In this document: one piece after another, positions 54,043-63,455 of the stretch
Position numbering within the stretch: the stretch's first letter is position 1
Layout of the letters: every line of letters begins with the position of its first letter
Assembly: GCF_005938745.2 (NCBI RefSeq)
Contig: NZ_VCBX02000001.1
Span: 4,478,501 to 4,542,500, forward strand
Direction of reading: 5' to 3'
Length of the DNA: 64,000 nt
From: Rhodococcus sp. KBS0724
Lineage (GTDB): Bacteria; Actinomycetota; Actinomycetes; Mycobacteriales; Mycobacteriaceae
Notes under the pieces: generated by a model
Database searches by the model: none
What the model saw: the letters and a program-made list of their open reading frames with translations, nothing else
Told to the model about the DNA's origin: nothing
Translations under genes and position numbers: made by a program

Positions 54043-57000
54043 AGCGGTGGCATCCACGGTAGCTGCACCAGCTGGGTCCGCGACCGAGAAACGTAGGTAC
54101 CCCGTCCCTGCGGCATCTCCACACCGCGCACGGCGCCAACCAGATTTCCCTCGTCACGGCTGCCGCTCATCACGACGCCGGCCGGAGCCATGTCGCGGAT
54201 TCGGGCAATCACCGGCTCGAACAGCGCTCGCCCTGCCCCGCCGGATCGTCGTGCGATCACCAGATGCAGTCCCACGTCTTTCGAGTGGGGAATGAACTCG
54301 AGTAGTGCCGCGACCGGATTGCCGGTGGATGTTGCCACCAGGTCGTAGTCATCGATGATCACGTAGATTTCCGGTCCCGACCACCACGAGCGTTCTCTCA
54401 GTTGTTGTTGCGTCGTATCCGAATTCGGCATTCTGCCGCCGACAATCCGAGCAAGGTCCGCCATCAGTTCACCGAATGTCACTGTTGAGGCCGAGTATCC
54501 ACCGAGGTGATTGCCGTCGACGACACCCAACATCGAATGCCGGTAGTCACCGATGATCAATTTTGCCTGCGCCGGCGTGTTCGATGCCATGATTCCTTCT
54601 GCGATGCCGCGGAGCAGCGACGTCTTCCCGCAGGCGGTATCGCCGAATATCAGGAGGTGCGGGTGCTCTGCGAAGTCCATGTAGACGGGTTCGAGGTCGG
54701 TTTCGCCCAACCCGATAGGTACCTGCAAACACCGACCGTCTCCCGCGCTCGCCTGCGGCCACCTGCCTCCGACGGCCGTGAGAAGTTCTGCACGCGTGTA
54801 TGATTCAGGAAGCATCCGAACCGGCGGAGCGGGTCGGGACGTCGACATAGCTGCAATGCGCATCACTGCATCGGATACCGCGGCACTGAGTTCTACGCTG
54901 CTGGAGATACCATCCATTCGCGGAAGCCCGGTCAACAGGTGAAGCCCTTCACGCGTGATTCCGCGCCCCGCATGACGTTCCGGAACCAGATTTGCTTTCT
55001 GACGTCCCGCGTCGGAGTCTCCCGGGTCACCCAGACGAAGTTCGATTCGTGTGCCGAGCTGATCTTTCAATGCCGGCCGAATATCTGCCCACCTCGGCGC
55101 GGTGACCATGACGTGGACCCCGAACGATAATCCCTGCGCCGCAAGAATATTGATCGTCCCTTCCAGAGACTCGAAGTCGGAACGAACGCTTGGCCACCCG
55201 TCGATCACCAGGAAGACATCACCGAATCTATCGCGCTCGAGACCGGCCGCGACGCCTACTCCCCGAGGATCGGCAGCGCGCAACCGCCGGAATTCGACCA
55301 TCGAATCGATACCGAGATCACGGAAGAGTCGTTCCCGCTGTTGCACTACCGTCGCAACCTCCGCGACTGTTCGCCGGACCCTGTCCTCGTCGAGACGATT
55401 TGCCACCGAACCGACGTGCGGAAGGTCCCGCAGTCCCAGCAAAGTTCCGCCGCCGAAATCGAGGCAATAGAACTGCACCTGCTCCGAAGTGTGCGTCAAA
55501 GCAAACGCCATGATCAGAGTCCGCAGTGCCGTCGATTTCCCCGACTGCGGGCCGCCGACGATCGCTACATTTCCGGTCGACCCGTTGAGATCGACGACAA
55601 GTGGGTCGCGCCGCTGATCGAACGGCCTGTCGACAATTCCGAACGCTGCACTCAGACTGCCGCGGGGCAGATTCGGATCACGTGACACGGCGCGCGGAAG
55701 AAGCTGGTCGAGTGTCGGGGACGCGGAGAGTGGAGGAAGCCACACTTCATGCGCGCGCGGACCGTACTCCTTGATCCTGTCGACGAGAACTCCCATGAGC
55801 GTCCGTGATTCGTCACCGGCTTCCCCCATATCGACGAAGTCCGGCTCCACCGCATCCTCCGGGACGTGATCACTGATCACCGTCGCAGCAGTGAACAACA
55901 CCGGAGCCAGAGCAACAGCTTGTTCCGTCGCAAGACGCGTCGGCGCAATCCTCGCGCCCTCGTAGGGTCCGGAGACGTACGCGCCTTGAAAGCGCACGAT
56001 CTCGGCTGAATCTGCTTTCACGTATCCGGCGCCTGGATTTCCGGGTAGGTAGTACGCGTCGGGTACGCCCAATACTGTTCGAGACTCGTTGGCGGAAAAC
56101 GTCTTCAATCCGATTCGGTACGACAGATGACTGTCGAGCCCACGCAACTTCCCTTCGTCCAGACGTTGACTGGCAAGCAGCAGATGGATGTGCAACGATC
56201 GACCAAGCCGTCCTATCGCCACGAACAGGTCGGCGAATTCCGGTTGCTGACTGAGCAATTCGGAGAACTCGTCCACTACGACGAACAGGGCAGGTAGCGG
56301 GTCCAGAGCGGCGCCCGCCACCCGCGCTTTCTCGTAGTCCGACACATTTGCGAAGTTTCCCGCAGACCGGAGGAGTTCTTGGCGGCGGTTCATTTCACCG
56401 GCAAGTGCGTCGCGCATTCGATCGACCATGGCCAGTTCTTCGGCAAGGTTGGTGATGACGGCCGCAACGTGCGGCGCGTCTTCGAGACCGAGGAACGTGG
56501 CCCCACCTTTGAAATCCACGAGGACAAGATTCAGTGCGTTCGGCGAGTGTGTCGCAATCAACCCCAGTACAAGCGTCCGTAGAAACTCCGATTTGCCCGA
56601 ACCGGTTGCCCCGATACATAAACCGTGCGGCCCCATTCCGTTCTCAGCGGATTCCTTGAGGTCGAGTTCGACGGGTTGTCCGTCAGCGCCGACTCCGATC
56701 GGTACTCGCAGTCGATCACGCCCCTGACGAGGCAACCAGGCATGCTCGGGGTTGAACCGCGCCGCGTTTCCGATGCCCAGCATCTGACTCCACGACCGCG
56801 ACGCCGTGTCGTCGTCCCCCGAATCGACGGCATTCTGTGAAGCAGCACGGTACGGCGCCATCCGCCGGCCGAAGGTCTGCGCGGTGGTCGTCGAGACGGA
56901 ATCCGGGCGCGCGAACTTCTCCACTCCGGCACTGCTGACCGCGCCCACCTGATCAGGAGCGACCACCAGGCGCAAACCACGACTTGCGGACAACGACGAC

Positions 57001-58049
57001 GAGAAACCGCACAGGTCCAGGATTGTCACCGAATCCAGACCTGATCCGGTCAACAGACCCGAATCGCCTTCCAACAATCCGCCGTCGACGACCACGACTA
57101 TATGCGGAACGCCCGCCGTAGCGGGCGCGTTGCGCGAGTACCGTCCGCGCATCGAAAGTTGCTCACCCAGAGCACCTTCCAATTCGAGATAAGAGCCGTA
57201 GACCATCCGCGCCGCACCGGCACCGTCGTACGCCTCCGGATGCTGCGTGTGCGGCAACCATTTGACCCACTCCCATTGGGACTGCGTATCGGGGCCACAC
57301 ACCAGCGCGATCTGCAGTATGTCGGGTCCGTGAAAAGTGCACAGCTGCATCAGCATCGCTCTGACCAACGAACGGGCGGCGTCACGTTGACCTTCGAGGG
57401 CTATCGAAGCGAACCCTCGCAACGACACCGCAGTCGGAAGATCCTCGACCACAGAATGGGAACGGACGAATCGCCGAAGTGACACGGATGCAACCGGTTC
57501 GAGGTCTTCGACCGGCCCGGTCTCCGGTGAGATCAGACGTGTCGCCAATCTCTGACTGCCGAGGCCCACGCGTACGTGACAATAGTCGGGGTCCGTTATC
57601 TGACGCTCCCACATGCGTGACGTGCCCGCCAGTGTCCACAGCAACGACGGTTGCGGACTACTCCATTCGAGTGCCCGGCGTTGCGCCTGTCCGGTCTCGT
57701 CGACGTCGCGACGCAACTGATCGAGATAGCGAAGGTAGTCTTTGCGGTCTTCGTTTACCTCAGCGACGCGCGCGCCACCACTACGACCGCCACCGGCCAA
57801 CATCCCGAGCATCGAGACCATCATCATGATCGGAAACAGCAATGACATGGGATTTCGCGCCATTCCTGATGCGAACATCAACGCGACCATTCCGATCATT
57901 GCCACCACCATCACCACTGGCAGCAATTTGGTGAGCAGATTTCCCGGAGTCGCACGAGGGATCTCGGGCGGCGCCTGCAAGGTCACCTCGCCGCCTGGCG
58001 CCCGCGGCGCCTCCCGCCGAGCTCGACGCAAAAATCTGACTGTACTCAC
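54039..58049 (-). CDS. eccC: ESX-4 secretion ATPase EccC4 (FtsK/SpoIIIE family)
   Basis: Motor of the type VII system, 1336 residues from GTG 58049 (STVRFLRRARREAPRAPG), preceded by GGGGGG; the open frame upstream lacks homology. Two membrane helices lie near residues 35-85. Three P-loop domains follow: GATGSGKSEF near residue 480 with VDFKGG and FVVVDEFSEL; GGPQSGKSTA near 830 with FLVIDGW; and GDTACGKTSL near 1135 with YVIIDDYD. It reads Esx substrates at the third domain. The stop overlaps the Rv3446c-like start. Divergent from eccD4 over 244 nt. Confidence 0.95.
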   Translation of the reverse strand: MSTVRFLRRARREAPRAPGGEVTLQAPPEIPRATPGNLLTKLLPVVMVVAMIGMVALMFASGMARNPMSLLFPIMMMVSMLGMLAGGGRSGGARVAEVNEDRKDYLRYLDQLRRDVDETGQAQRRALEWSSPQPSLLWTLAGTSRMWERQITDPDYCHVRVGLGSQRLATRLISPETGPVEDLEPVASVSLRRFVRSHSVVEDLPTAVSLRGFASIALEGQRDAARSLVRAMLMQLCTFHGPDILQIALVCGPDTQSQWEWVKWLPHTQHPEAYDGAGAARMVYGSYLELEGALGEQLSMRGRYSRNAPATAGVPHIVVVVDGGLLEGDSGLLTGSGLDSVTILDLCGFSSSLSASRGLRLVVAPDQVGAVSSAGVEKFARPDSVSTTTAQTFGRRMAPYRAASQNAVDSGDDDTASRSWSQMLGIGNAARFNPEHAWLPRQGRDRLRVPIGVGADGQPVELDLKESAENGMGPHGLCIGATGSGKSEFLRTLVLGLIATHSPNALNLVLVDFKGGATFLGLEDAPHVAAVITNLAEELAMVDRMRDALAGEMNRRQELLRSAGNFANVSDYEKARVAGAALDPLPALFVVVDEFSELLSQQPEFADLFVAIGRLGRSLHIHLLLASQRLDEGKLRGLDSHLSYRIGLKTFSANESRTVLGVPDAYYLPGNPGAGYVKADSAEIVRFQGAYVSGPYEGARIAPTRLATEQAVALAPVLFTAATVISDHVPEDAVEPDFVDMGEAGDESRTLMGVLVDRIKEYGPRAHEVWLPPLSASPTLDQLLPRAVSRDPNLPRGSLSAAFGIVDRPFDQRRDPLVVDLNGSTGNVAIVGGPQSGKSTALRTLIMAFALTHTSEQVQFYCLDFGGGTLLGLRDLPHVGSVANRLDEDRVRRTVAEVATVVQQRERLFRDLGIDSMVEFRRLRAADPRGVGVAAGLERDRFGDVFLVIDGWPSVRSDFESLEGTINILAAQGLSFGVHVMVTAPRWADIRPALKDQLGTRIELRLGDPGDSDAGRQKANLVPERHAGRGITREGLHLLTGLPRMDGISSSVELSAAVSDAVMRIAAMSTSRPAPPVRMLPESYTRAELLTAVGGRWPQASAGDGRCLQVPIGLGETDLEPVYMDFAEHPHLLIFGDTACGKTSLLRGIAEGIMASNTPAQAKLIIGDYRHSMLGVVDGNHLGGYSASTVTFGELMADLARIVGGRMPNSDTTQQQLRERSWWSGPEIYVIIDDYDLVATSTGNPVAALLEFIPHSKDVGLHLVIARRSGGAGRALFEPVIARIRDMAPAGVVMSGSRDEGNLVGAVRGVEMPQGRGTYVSRSRTQLVQLPWMPPL

Positions 58050-58293
58050 TTCGCCCCCCCTACAGCGCTGCGATGTGTCCGATATCAATCGGACCGCCCC
58101 CACGGCACAAAGTCCACGCAACGAGAAGACACTAACCCATCGGGCCGACAAGACCTTGGCGTGCAACCGTTCTACTAGGCAATGACGGCAGCAATTCCCA
58201 GTCCGGTGTCGTATGGTTCCGATAAAGAAGGGGTGACGCGAACGGGGAATCGCGTCGAAGGTGGGGTTCGACAGTGAACGGTGGGGTTGATTC

Positions 58294-59760
58294 ATGAGCA
58301 TATCGGCAACTGACACGGCGCCGGCGGCGTCAGGTGATCGTCGAACAGCACCGTCGGCAGAGCTGTGTCGACTGACAGTTCTCTCGGCACACTCGCAGGT
58401 CGATCTTGCAGTACCGCTGCGCATTCCGCTCACACTGGTCATTCCCGGCATAGTCGACACTATTCGAAGCCACAGCGGTTCCAATGATTTCGACACGGTA
58501 TCCGAACAATTCGAACCGACAGACTGGACCCTGTCCAAGGTCGGCCGCGCACCCCTCTCCGGCACGCTCTCACTTCACGAGCATGGAATCCGTGACGGAG
58601 AACTGCTCGTTCTCGAAGCCGCAGACGCTGCGGCTCCGCCGCCACTGTTCGACGACATCATGTACACCGTCGCCGCCACCGATGCTCATACCTATCGACG
58701 GTGGACACCGGTGGCTGCACGGATCACCGGCTCCGTGATCGCTGTCCTCGCATCGTTGCTCGGCTCGGCTGCGTTGATCGTCGGCGAAACCGGAATACCC
58801 GGTGCTACTTGCGCTTTCATTACATCCATTGTGCTGACCATTGCGTCGATCGTGTCGGCCCGCGTCTACCATGACAGTGGTAGCGCCCTGGTCCTCGGCT
58901 GCGCCGGGGTTCCACTCGCATTCACCGCCGGTCTCCTTGTCGTTCCCGACGAACTCCAAGCGCCGCACCTTCTCATGGGTTCCGTGCTCGTCGCATCGGT
59001 GGCATTACTATGCCTGCGTCTGTGTGGCGTCGGATTAGCCACATTCACAGCACTTTTCGGCATCTCGTCGGCGGCAACGGCAGCTACTGCGGTCGCAACG
59101 CTGCTTCCACGCGTTTCGCTGGACACGATCAGTGCAGTCGCCATCGCACTCGCGCTCATCGCGCTAGCCTACGCGGCCCGGCTCTCGATGATTCTTGCCA
59201 AGCTTCCGCTGCCTCCAGTGCCGGTACCCGCAAATCCGTTGGACGAGGCTCGTGATCTTGTCACCGAACCCGAAATGCCGAATTTCGATGAATTGACTGA
59301 GCGAACCGGACGCGCCCGCAGTTACCTGACCGGTTTGGTGGTTGCGACATCCGCGACAGCGATGACCGGGGCGCTGAGTGTGGCCGCAGTCCATACCGAT
59401 AACGGAATCGCCTGGTCCGGCCTTGCCCTGGCCGGAGTTACCGCGGGCGTTCTGATGCTCCGCGGCCGCACATTTGCCGGTACCGCCCAGGCTGTTCCCC
59501 TCATCGCGTGCGGGGCGGCCATCGTGCTCGTTGTGCTGGGCGCACAGATCTGGTCGAGCAAGGACGACCCCGTCATAGTATTTGCCCTCGCCATGGCCGT
59601 TCTCATCCTGGCCCTGGTGCTGGGAATCCTCGCACCGAACCGGGTGTTCAGCCCGGTGATGCGACGGGTTGCAGAGTTGATCGACTTGGCTGCGATCGCG
59701 CTGATCGTGCCTCTGATTTGTTGGGTGACCGATCTGTTTTCGGTCATGCGCGGACTCTGA
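58294..59760 (+). CDS. eccD: ESX-4 membrane channel protein EccD4
   Basis: Core membrane component, 488 residues. A ubiquitin-like (YukD) cytoplasmic domain covers residues 25-110 (CRLTVLSAHSQVDLAVPLRIPLTLVIPGIVD ... LHEHGIRDGELLVLEA). About 11 membrane helices follow from residue 140, with a cytoplasmic loop (NPLDEARDLVTEPEMPNFDELTERTGRARSYLTGL) in the middle. The gene lies 17 nt before mycP4, with which it forms an operon. In ESX systems two EccD copies line each protomer of the membrane complex. Confidence 0.94.
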   Translation: MSISATDTAPAASGDRRTAPSAELCRLTVLSAHSQVDLAVPLRIPLTLVIPGIVDTIRSHSGSNDFDTVSEQFEPTDWTLSKVGRAPLSGTLSLHEHGIRDGELLVLEAADAAAPPPLFDDIMYTVAATDAHTYRRWTPVAARITGSVIAVLASLLGSAALIVGETGIPGATCAFITSIVLTIASIVSARVYHDSGSALVLGCAGVPLAFTAGLLVVPDELQAPHLLMGSVLVASVALLCLRLCGVGLATFTALFGISSAATAATAVATLLPRVSLDTISAVAIALALIALAYAARLSMILAKLPLPPVPVPANPLDEARDLVTEPEMPNFDELTERTGRARSYLTGLVVATSATAMTGALSVAAVHTDNGIAWSGLALAGVTAGVLMLRGRTFAGTAQAVPLIACGAAIVLVVLGAQIWSSKDDPVIVFALAMAVLILALVLGILAPNRVFSPVMRRVAELIDLAAIALIVPLICWVTDLFSVMRGL

Positions 59761-59777
59761 GCGTCGGACAGACACGC

Positions 59778-61196
59778 ATGAATCGTGGAATATCCTGGAC
59801 TGCAACACTCCTCGCCATGGCTGCACTCGCACTCTGTGCGGGGCAGGGCGTAGCCGTCGGCGCGATGCCGCCACCCATCGATCCGTTAATTCTTCCCGAG
59901 GACGGCCCCGCGGCGCCACCTCAGTCCACGCAACAACGCACACTGTGCGTCGCACCAGTATCAGGCGGCGACGGTGCCGATATCCCACCTGCCCAGCTGG
60001 ACTTGGCATTCGACGCGGTCTGGCCGATCACCACAGGCACAGGGCAGCGTGTCGCGGTAATCGATACCGGAGTGAACCGTCATCCCCGACTTCCCAATCT
60101 GGAACCCGGTGGCGACTACGTGGGGACCGCCGACGGAACCGAGGACTGCGACGCACACGGTACGGTTGTCGCTGGGTTGATCGGGGCCCAACCGGTTACT
60201 GGGTCAGGCTTCTCCGGTGCCGCACCCGGCGCTACGATCATCACGATCCGACAGTCCAGCTCCGCGTATTCCCTTGCCGGCAGCCAGGACGATCCGAATA
60301 TCGCCGAGAACTCGTCCGGGTACGGAAATGTCGACACGATGGCCATGGCTGTGCGTCACGCCGCCGACATGGGAGCCACCGTCATCAACATCTCGGAAGT
60401 TGCATGTAAGCCGGCGGCCGAGGGCATCAACGATCAACGCCTCGGTGCCGCGATCCAGTACGCCGCCGTCGTCAAGGACATCGTTGTCGTAGCCGCCGCG
60501 GGAAATGTCGGATCCGGCGGCTGCAAAACCCAGAATCCCCCACCCAACCCGCTGACACCTGGTGCAGACCTGTGGAACTCGGTCAACACGCTCGCGAGCC
60601 CTGCCTGGTATGACGACTTCGTACTGACCGTCGGATCCGTCGATCCCACCGGGGTGGCAAGTTCGTTCAGCCTCGGTGGACCCTGGGTCGACGTGGCCGC
60701 TCCCGGTACCGGAATCGTGTCACTCCATCCAACCGAAACTGGATTGACCAACGGAACGTACGGCCCGGACGGTGCCGTTCAAGCAATCAACGGGACAAGT
60801 TTTGCGGCCCCCTATGTCGCAGCAACCGCGGCGCTGGTTCGATCCCGCTACCCGGATATCACTGCTGCACAAGTAGTTCAGCGTATCGAGTCGACGGCCC
60901 ATGCCCCGGCCGAGGGCTGGAACCCCTACGTCGGGCATGGGATAGTCGATCCGTTGGCAGCAGTCACAGCGCTGCCGAGCGACGCCGAAACCTATCCATT
61001 GGGCCACCACACCGCGACTTTAGCCGCGCTGCCCGTACCGCCGCCGCCGGACAATCGCGCGCGCGACGCGGCACTGCTCGGAGTCGCGGCCGTCGGTTCG
61101 CTCGGAGTCCTCGCCCTGCTGTCATCGTTTCCGATACGTCGTGTGTTTGCAGAGCGAGGACACCGTTCACGTCATCAGGAAACGGCAGAGAGCTGA
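59778..61196 (+). CDS. mycP: ESX-4 mycosin (membrane-anchored subtilisin protease) MycP4
   Basis: Serine protease of 472 residues from ATG 59778. It has a signal peptide (NRGISWTATLLAMAALALCAGQGVAVGA). The catalytic triad is Asp in VAVIDTGVNRHP, His in CDAHGTVVAGLIG and Ser in INGTSFAAPYVAATAAL; the oxyanion Asn is in VAAAGNVG. A C-terminal membrane helix (AALLGVAAVGSLGVLALLSSF) anchors it outside. Mycosins stabilise the ESX complex and process some substrates. The 3' end overlaps the convergent YhgE/Pip-like gene by 22 nt. In mycobacteria eccB4 follows here. Confidence 0.95.
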   Translation: MNRGISWTATLLAMAALALCAGQGVAVGAMPPPIDPLILPEDGPAAPPQSTQQRTLCVAPVSGGDGADIPPAQLDLAFDAVWPITTGTGQRVAVIDTGVNRHPRLPNLEPGGDYVGTADGTEDCDAHGTVVAGLIGAQPVTGSGFSGAAPGATIITIRQSSSAYSLAGSQDDPNIAENSSGYGNVDTMAMAVRHAADMGATVINISEVACKPAAEGINDQRLGAAIQYAAVVKDIVVVAAAGNVGSGGCKTQNPPPNPLTPGADLWNSVNTLASPAWYDDFVLTVGSVDPTGVASSFSLGGPWVDVAAPGTGIVSLHPTETGLTNGTYGPDGAVQAINGTSFAAPYVAATAALVRSRYPDITAAQVVQRIESTAHAPAEGWNPYVGHGIVDPLAAVTALPSDAETYPLGHHTATLAALPVPPPPDNRARDAALLGVAAVGSLGVLALLSSFPIRRVFAERGHRSRHQETAES

Positions 61197-63301
61197 TCCT
61201 GAGGCAGATCCGTGTGCTCCGGAGGCAGATCCTCGGCCCGACCGGAACGAATCTTGTCGATCACCATGACGCACAGCAAGGAGGCAACGCCCCAGATCAC
61301 AAACGTGATCAGATGCGAACCGACTGTGTCCGCGCCGAAGTACAGAATCGACCGAACCGACTCCACAGCAGCAGGCATCGGCAGGATGCCGTGCAGCACC
61401 CGGAATATCTCGGGTTCCATGTAGACCGACATCGCGCCACCCGACGCCGGAACCCCGAGGAACATCAAAATTGCAACCGCCGGGATGACTGCGAGGAGTC
61501 CGAGTAGCCGAACGAACACCGTCGTGAACAATGCCGTACAGAAAATTGCGACGATTCCGGTTCCCAAGAGTTGCCAGAAGTGCCCGTCGATCGCTCCGAC
61601 TATCGGTCCGGCAATCGTCCAGATCACAGCGGACATGAAGACCGACCAGCCTGCGAGCACGGGGAGCAGGGTCCGCAGCTTCATCACAGTGGGCGCGGCA
61701 CTACTCGCGACGACGATGATCATGAAGCCGGACATGATCCAGCCCATCGCGATGTACATGCTGACCGTGCCACTGGAATCGGAGCCGGCAAGCGGCGCGA
61801 GGTCCTGCGTGGTCAGCGGCACCTGCTGGCCCGCCGCAACCTTCGTGAAAACAGCGGCAACTGCTTGCTGCTGACTCACACCGGCAGCCTGGCTGGTGAT
61901 CAAAGTCGCGGTCGGCGAATCAGCGGACGGCAGTGCGTACGCAGCGACCACCGTACGGTCCTGAACCAGGGCGCGAGCTTCGTCAACCGAATCGACTGCA
62001 CGCAAATCGAACAAACCACCCAAATTCTGTTCAAGTCCGACGACGGCTTGCTCCGTATGCTCACTCGTCGCGGCTACCACGGCGACCGGCATGTCGCGGG
62101 GCGCCGGCTGATACATCGCACCGAGCATGACCGAGAGCATCAGCACAACCATGGCAAACGGGAAGAACGCGAGAGTGGCGTATCGAACCTTGTTGCTGGT
62201 GGGGCGTGCTCCCGCTGTCAACGACTCCATCGTCACCTCAGGAGTACCACCTTCAGGACTGCGACGACGTTTGAGCGCGTCGACACCCAAGGTCGCGAGA
62301 AGTGCCAACGCTGCGCCGAGAGCCAGGACGATCAGGTGCGAGCCGAGACCGTCGCCGCCGAAGTACAGCACCGATCGCAGAGCCTCACCCGTTGCCGCGG
62401 TGGGCAGGAAACCGTGCAGCGTCGCGTAGATCGACGGCAGGGTGTAGACCGACATTCCCATGTTCGACGCCGGGACTCCGAGCACCATGATGAACAGCAT
62501 GCCGACCAGAACCGCCATCGGCCCGAATATCCGCGTGAGGAACAACTGCACCGAACCCACAGCAAAGACGGCCAGCCAGGAGATTCCGAGAACAGCCGCC
62601 GTATGTCCCTCCACTGCACCGAGAATCGGGCCCGTGACCAACCACACGAGCGCTGCGATCAGGGCAGACCATCCCGCTAGGAGTGGCACGACTCGACGGA
62701 ATCGCAACAGCTCCGGCGAGTTCGACAGTGTGATGCTCAACGGCATGTAGCCCGCAAGCATGAGCGCTGTTGCCATGAACATCGCCGCCAGGCCAGCGGT
62801 GTCGTGGGCCGGAAGTGGAGCCAGATCCTCGACTGTCACGTTGAGCCCCTGCTCCAGCACTTGTGGGGCAACGAGACCGGTGACGGTCGAGACCTGGGCA
62901 GCGCCCGCCGCACTCGCGGTGTATACCGTTGCGGTGTCACCGCCCGCCGTGGGCAATGCCACAACTCCGGATACCTCACGGTCGAGAAGGAGTTGACGCG
63001 CTTCTTCCTCGCTGCCGACTACTCGCACGTCGACTGCTGACGGATCGGATGCTTCGAGCGCAGCAGCGAACTGATCGGCCTGCTGTATCGGCCCGGCAAT
63101 CGCGATCGGCATGTTGTTCGGGGACGGCGCATGCATCGCAGCCAGATACCCCGTGATCATCATGCCGACCATCAGGAAGGGCAGCAGAATCATCGCGACG
63201 TATCGCCCGATCTGCTCTTTTCGGGCGCGAGCGGCAGCGGCTTCGGCGTCCGTGGACTCGCCTGGTGGATGCTCGGTTTCCGGCGATGCGGTGGTGGTCA
63301 T
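61175..63301 (-). CDS. Duplicated YhgE/Pip-type (DUF3533-like) membrane protein
   Basis: A 708-residue membrane protein from ATG 63301. It consists of two similar halves. Each has an N-terminal helix (MILLPFLMVGMMITGYLAAMH; FFPFAMVVLMLSVMLGAMY), an external domain beginning with PxPxxMPxAxx and including an EARxLxxDR motif and TVxDLAPLxxxDxxG, then about five helices with LLAGWSxxxxAxxWxxxGPIxGAxxGH and FLGVPAS-type motifs and an end block with LRSVLYFGGDGLGSHL. The family covers ABC-2-like exporters and phage-infection proteins; EsaA of Firmicute type VII systems is a relative. TetR-controlled drug efflux is the alternative reading. Confidence 0.85.
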   Translation of the reverse strand: MTTTASPETEHPPGESTDAEAAAARARKEQIGRYVAMILLPFLMVGMMITGYLAAMHAPSPNNMPIAIAGPIQQADQFAAALEASDPSAVDVRVVGSEEEARQLLLDREVSGVVALPTAGGDTATVYTASAAGAAQVSTVTGLVAPQVLEQGLNVTVEDLAPLPAHDTAGLAAMFMATALMLAGYMPLSITLSNSPELLRFRRVVPLLAGWSALIAALVWLVTGPILGAVEGHTAAVLGISWLAVFAVGSVQLFLTRIFGPMAVLVGMLFIMVLGVPASNMGMSVYTLPSIYATLHGFLPTAATGEALRSVLYFGGDGLGSHLIVLALGAALALLATLGVDALKRRRSPEGGTPEVTMESLTAGARPTSNKVRYATLAFFPFAMVVLMLSVMLGAMYQPAPRDMPVAVVAATSEHTEQAVVGLEQNLGGLFDLRAVDSVDEARALVQDRTVVAAYALPSADSPTATLITSQAAGVSQQQAVAAVFTKVAAGQQVPLTTQDLAPLAGSDSSGTVSMYIAMGWIMSGFMIIVVASSAAPTVMKLRTLLPVLAGWSVFMSAVIWTIAGPIVGAIDGHFWQLLGTGIVAIFCTALFTTVFVRLLGLLAVIPAVAILMFLGVPASGGAMSVYMEPEIFRVLHGILPMPAAVESVRSILYFGADTVGSHLITFVIWGVASLLCVMVIDKIRSGRAEDLPPEHTDLPQDQLSAVS

Positions 63302-63321
63302 AGTCGAACTCCTAAATTTCA

Positions 63322-63365
63322 AAAATTACGCTGCGCGTCTTAAAAAAATTACGCCGCATGACTTA
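63322..63365. promoter_or_regulatory. Two tandem 21-bp operator-like repeats between YhgE/Pip-like and TetR genes
   Basis: Copies at 63322-63342 and 63345-63365 both begin AAAATTACGC and end CTTA; 17 of 21 bases agree, period 23. They lie 20-64 nt upstream of the YhgE/Pip-like ATG in an AT-rich patch and about 90 nt before the TetR ATG. Probable binding sites of the TetR protein. Confidence 0.55.
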
Positions 63366-63455
63366 GAATGGCAATCGGTAGAGTCGTGACGTTGGTCCCA
63401 CTTCCGCGGCGTCGCGCCGGAAAGCCAGTCAGGGGACAAGTAGACGGAGGAAAAA

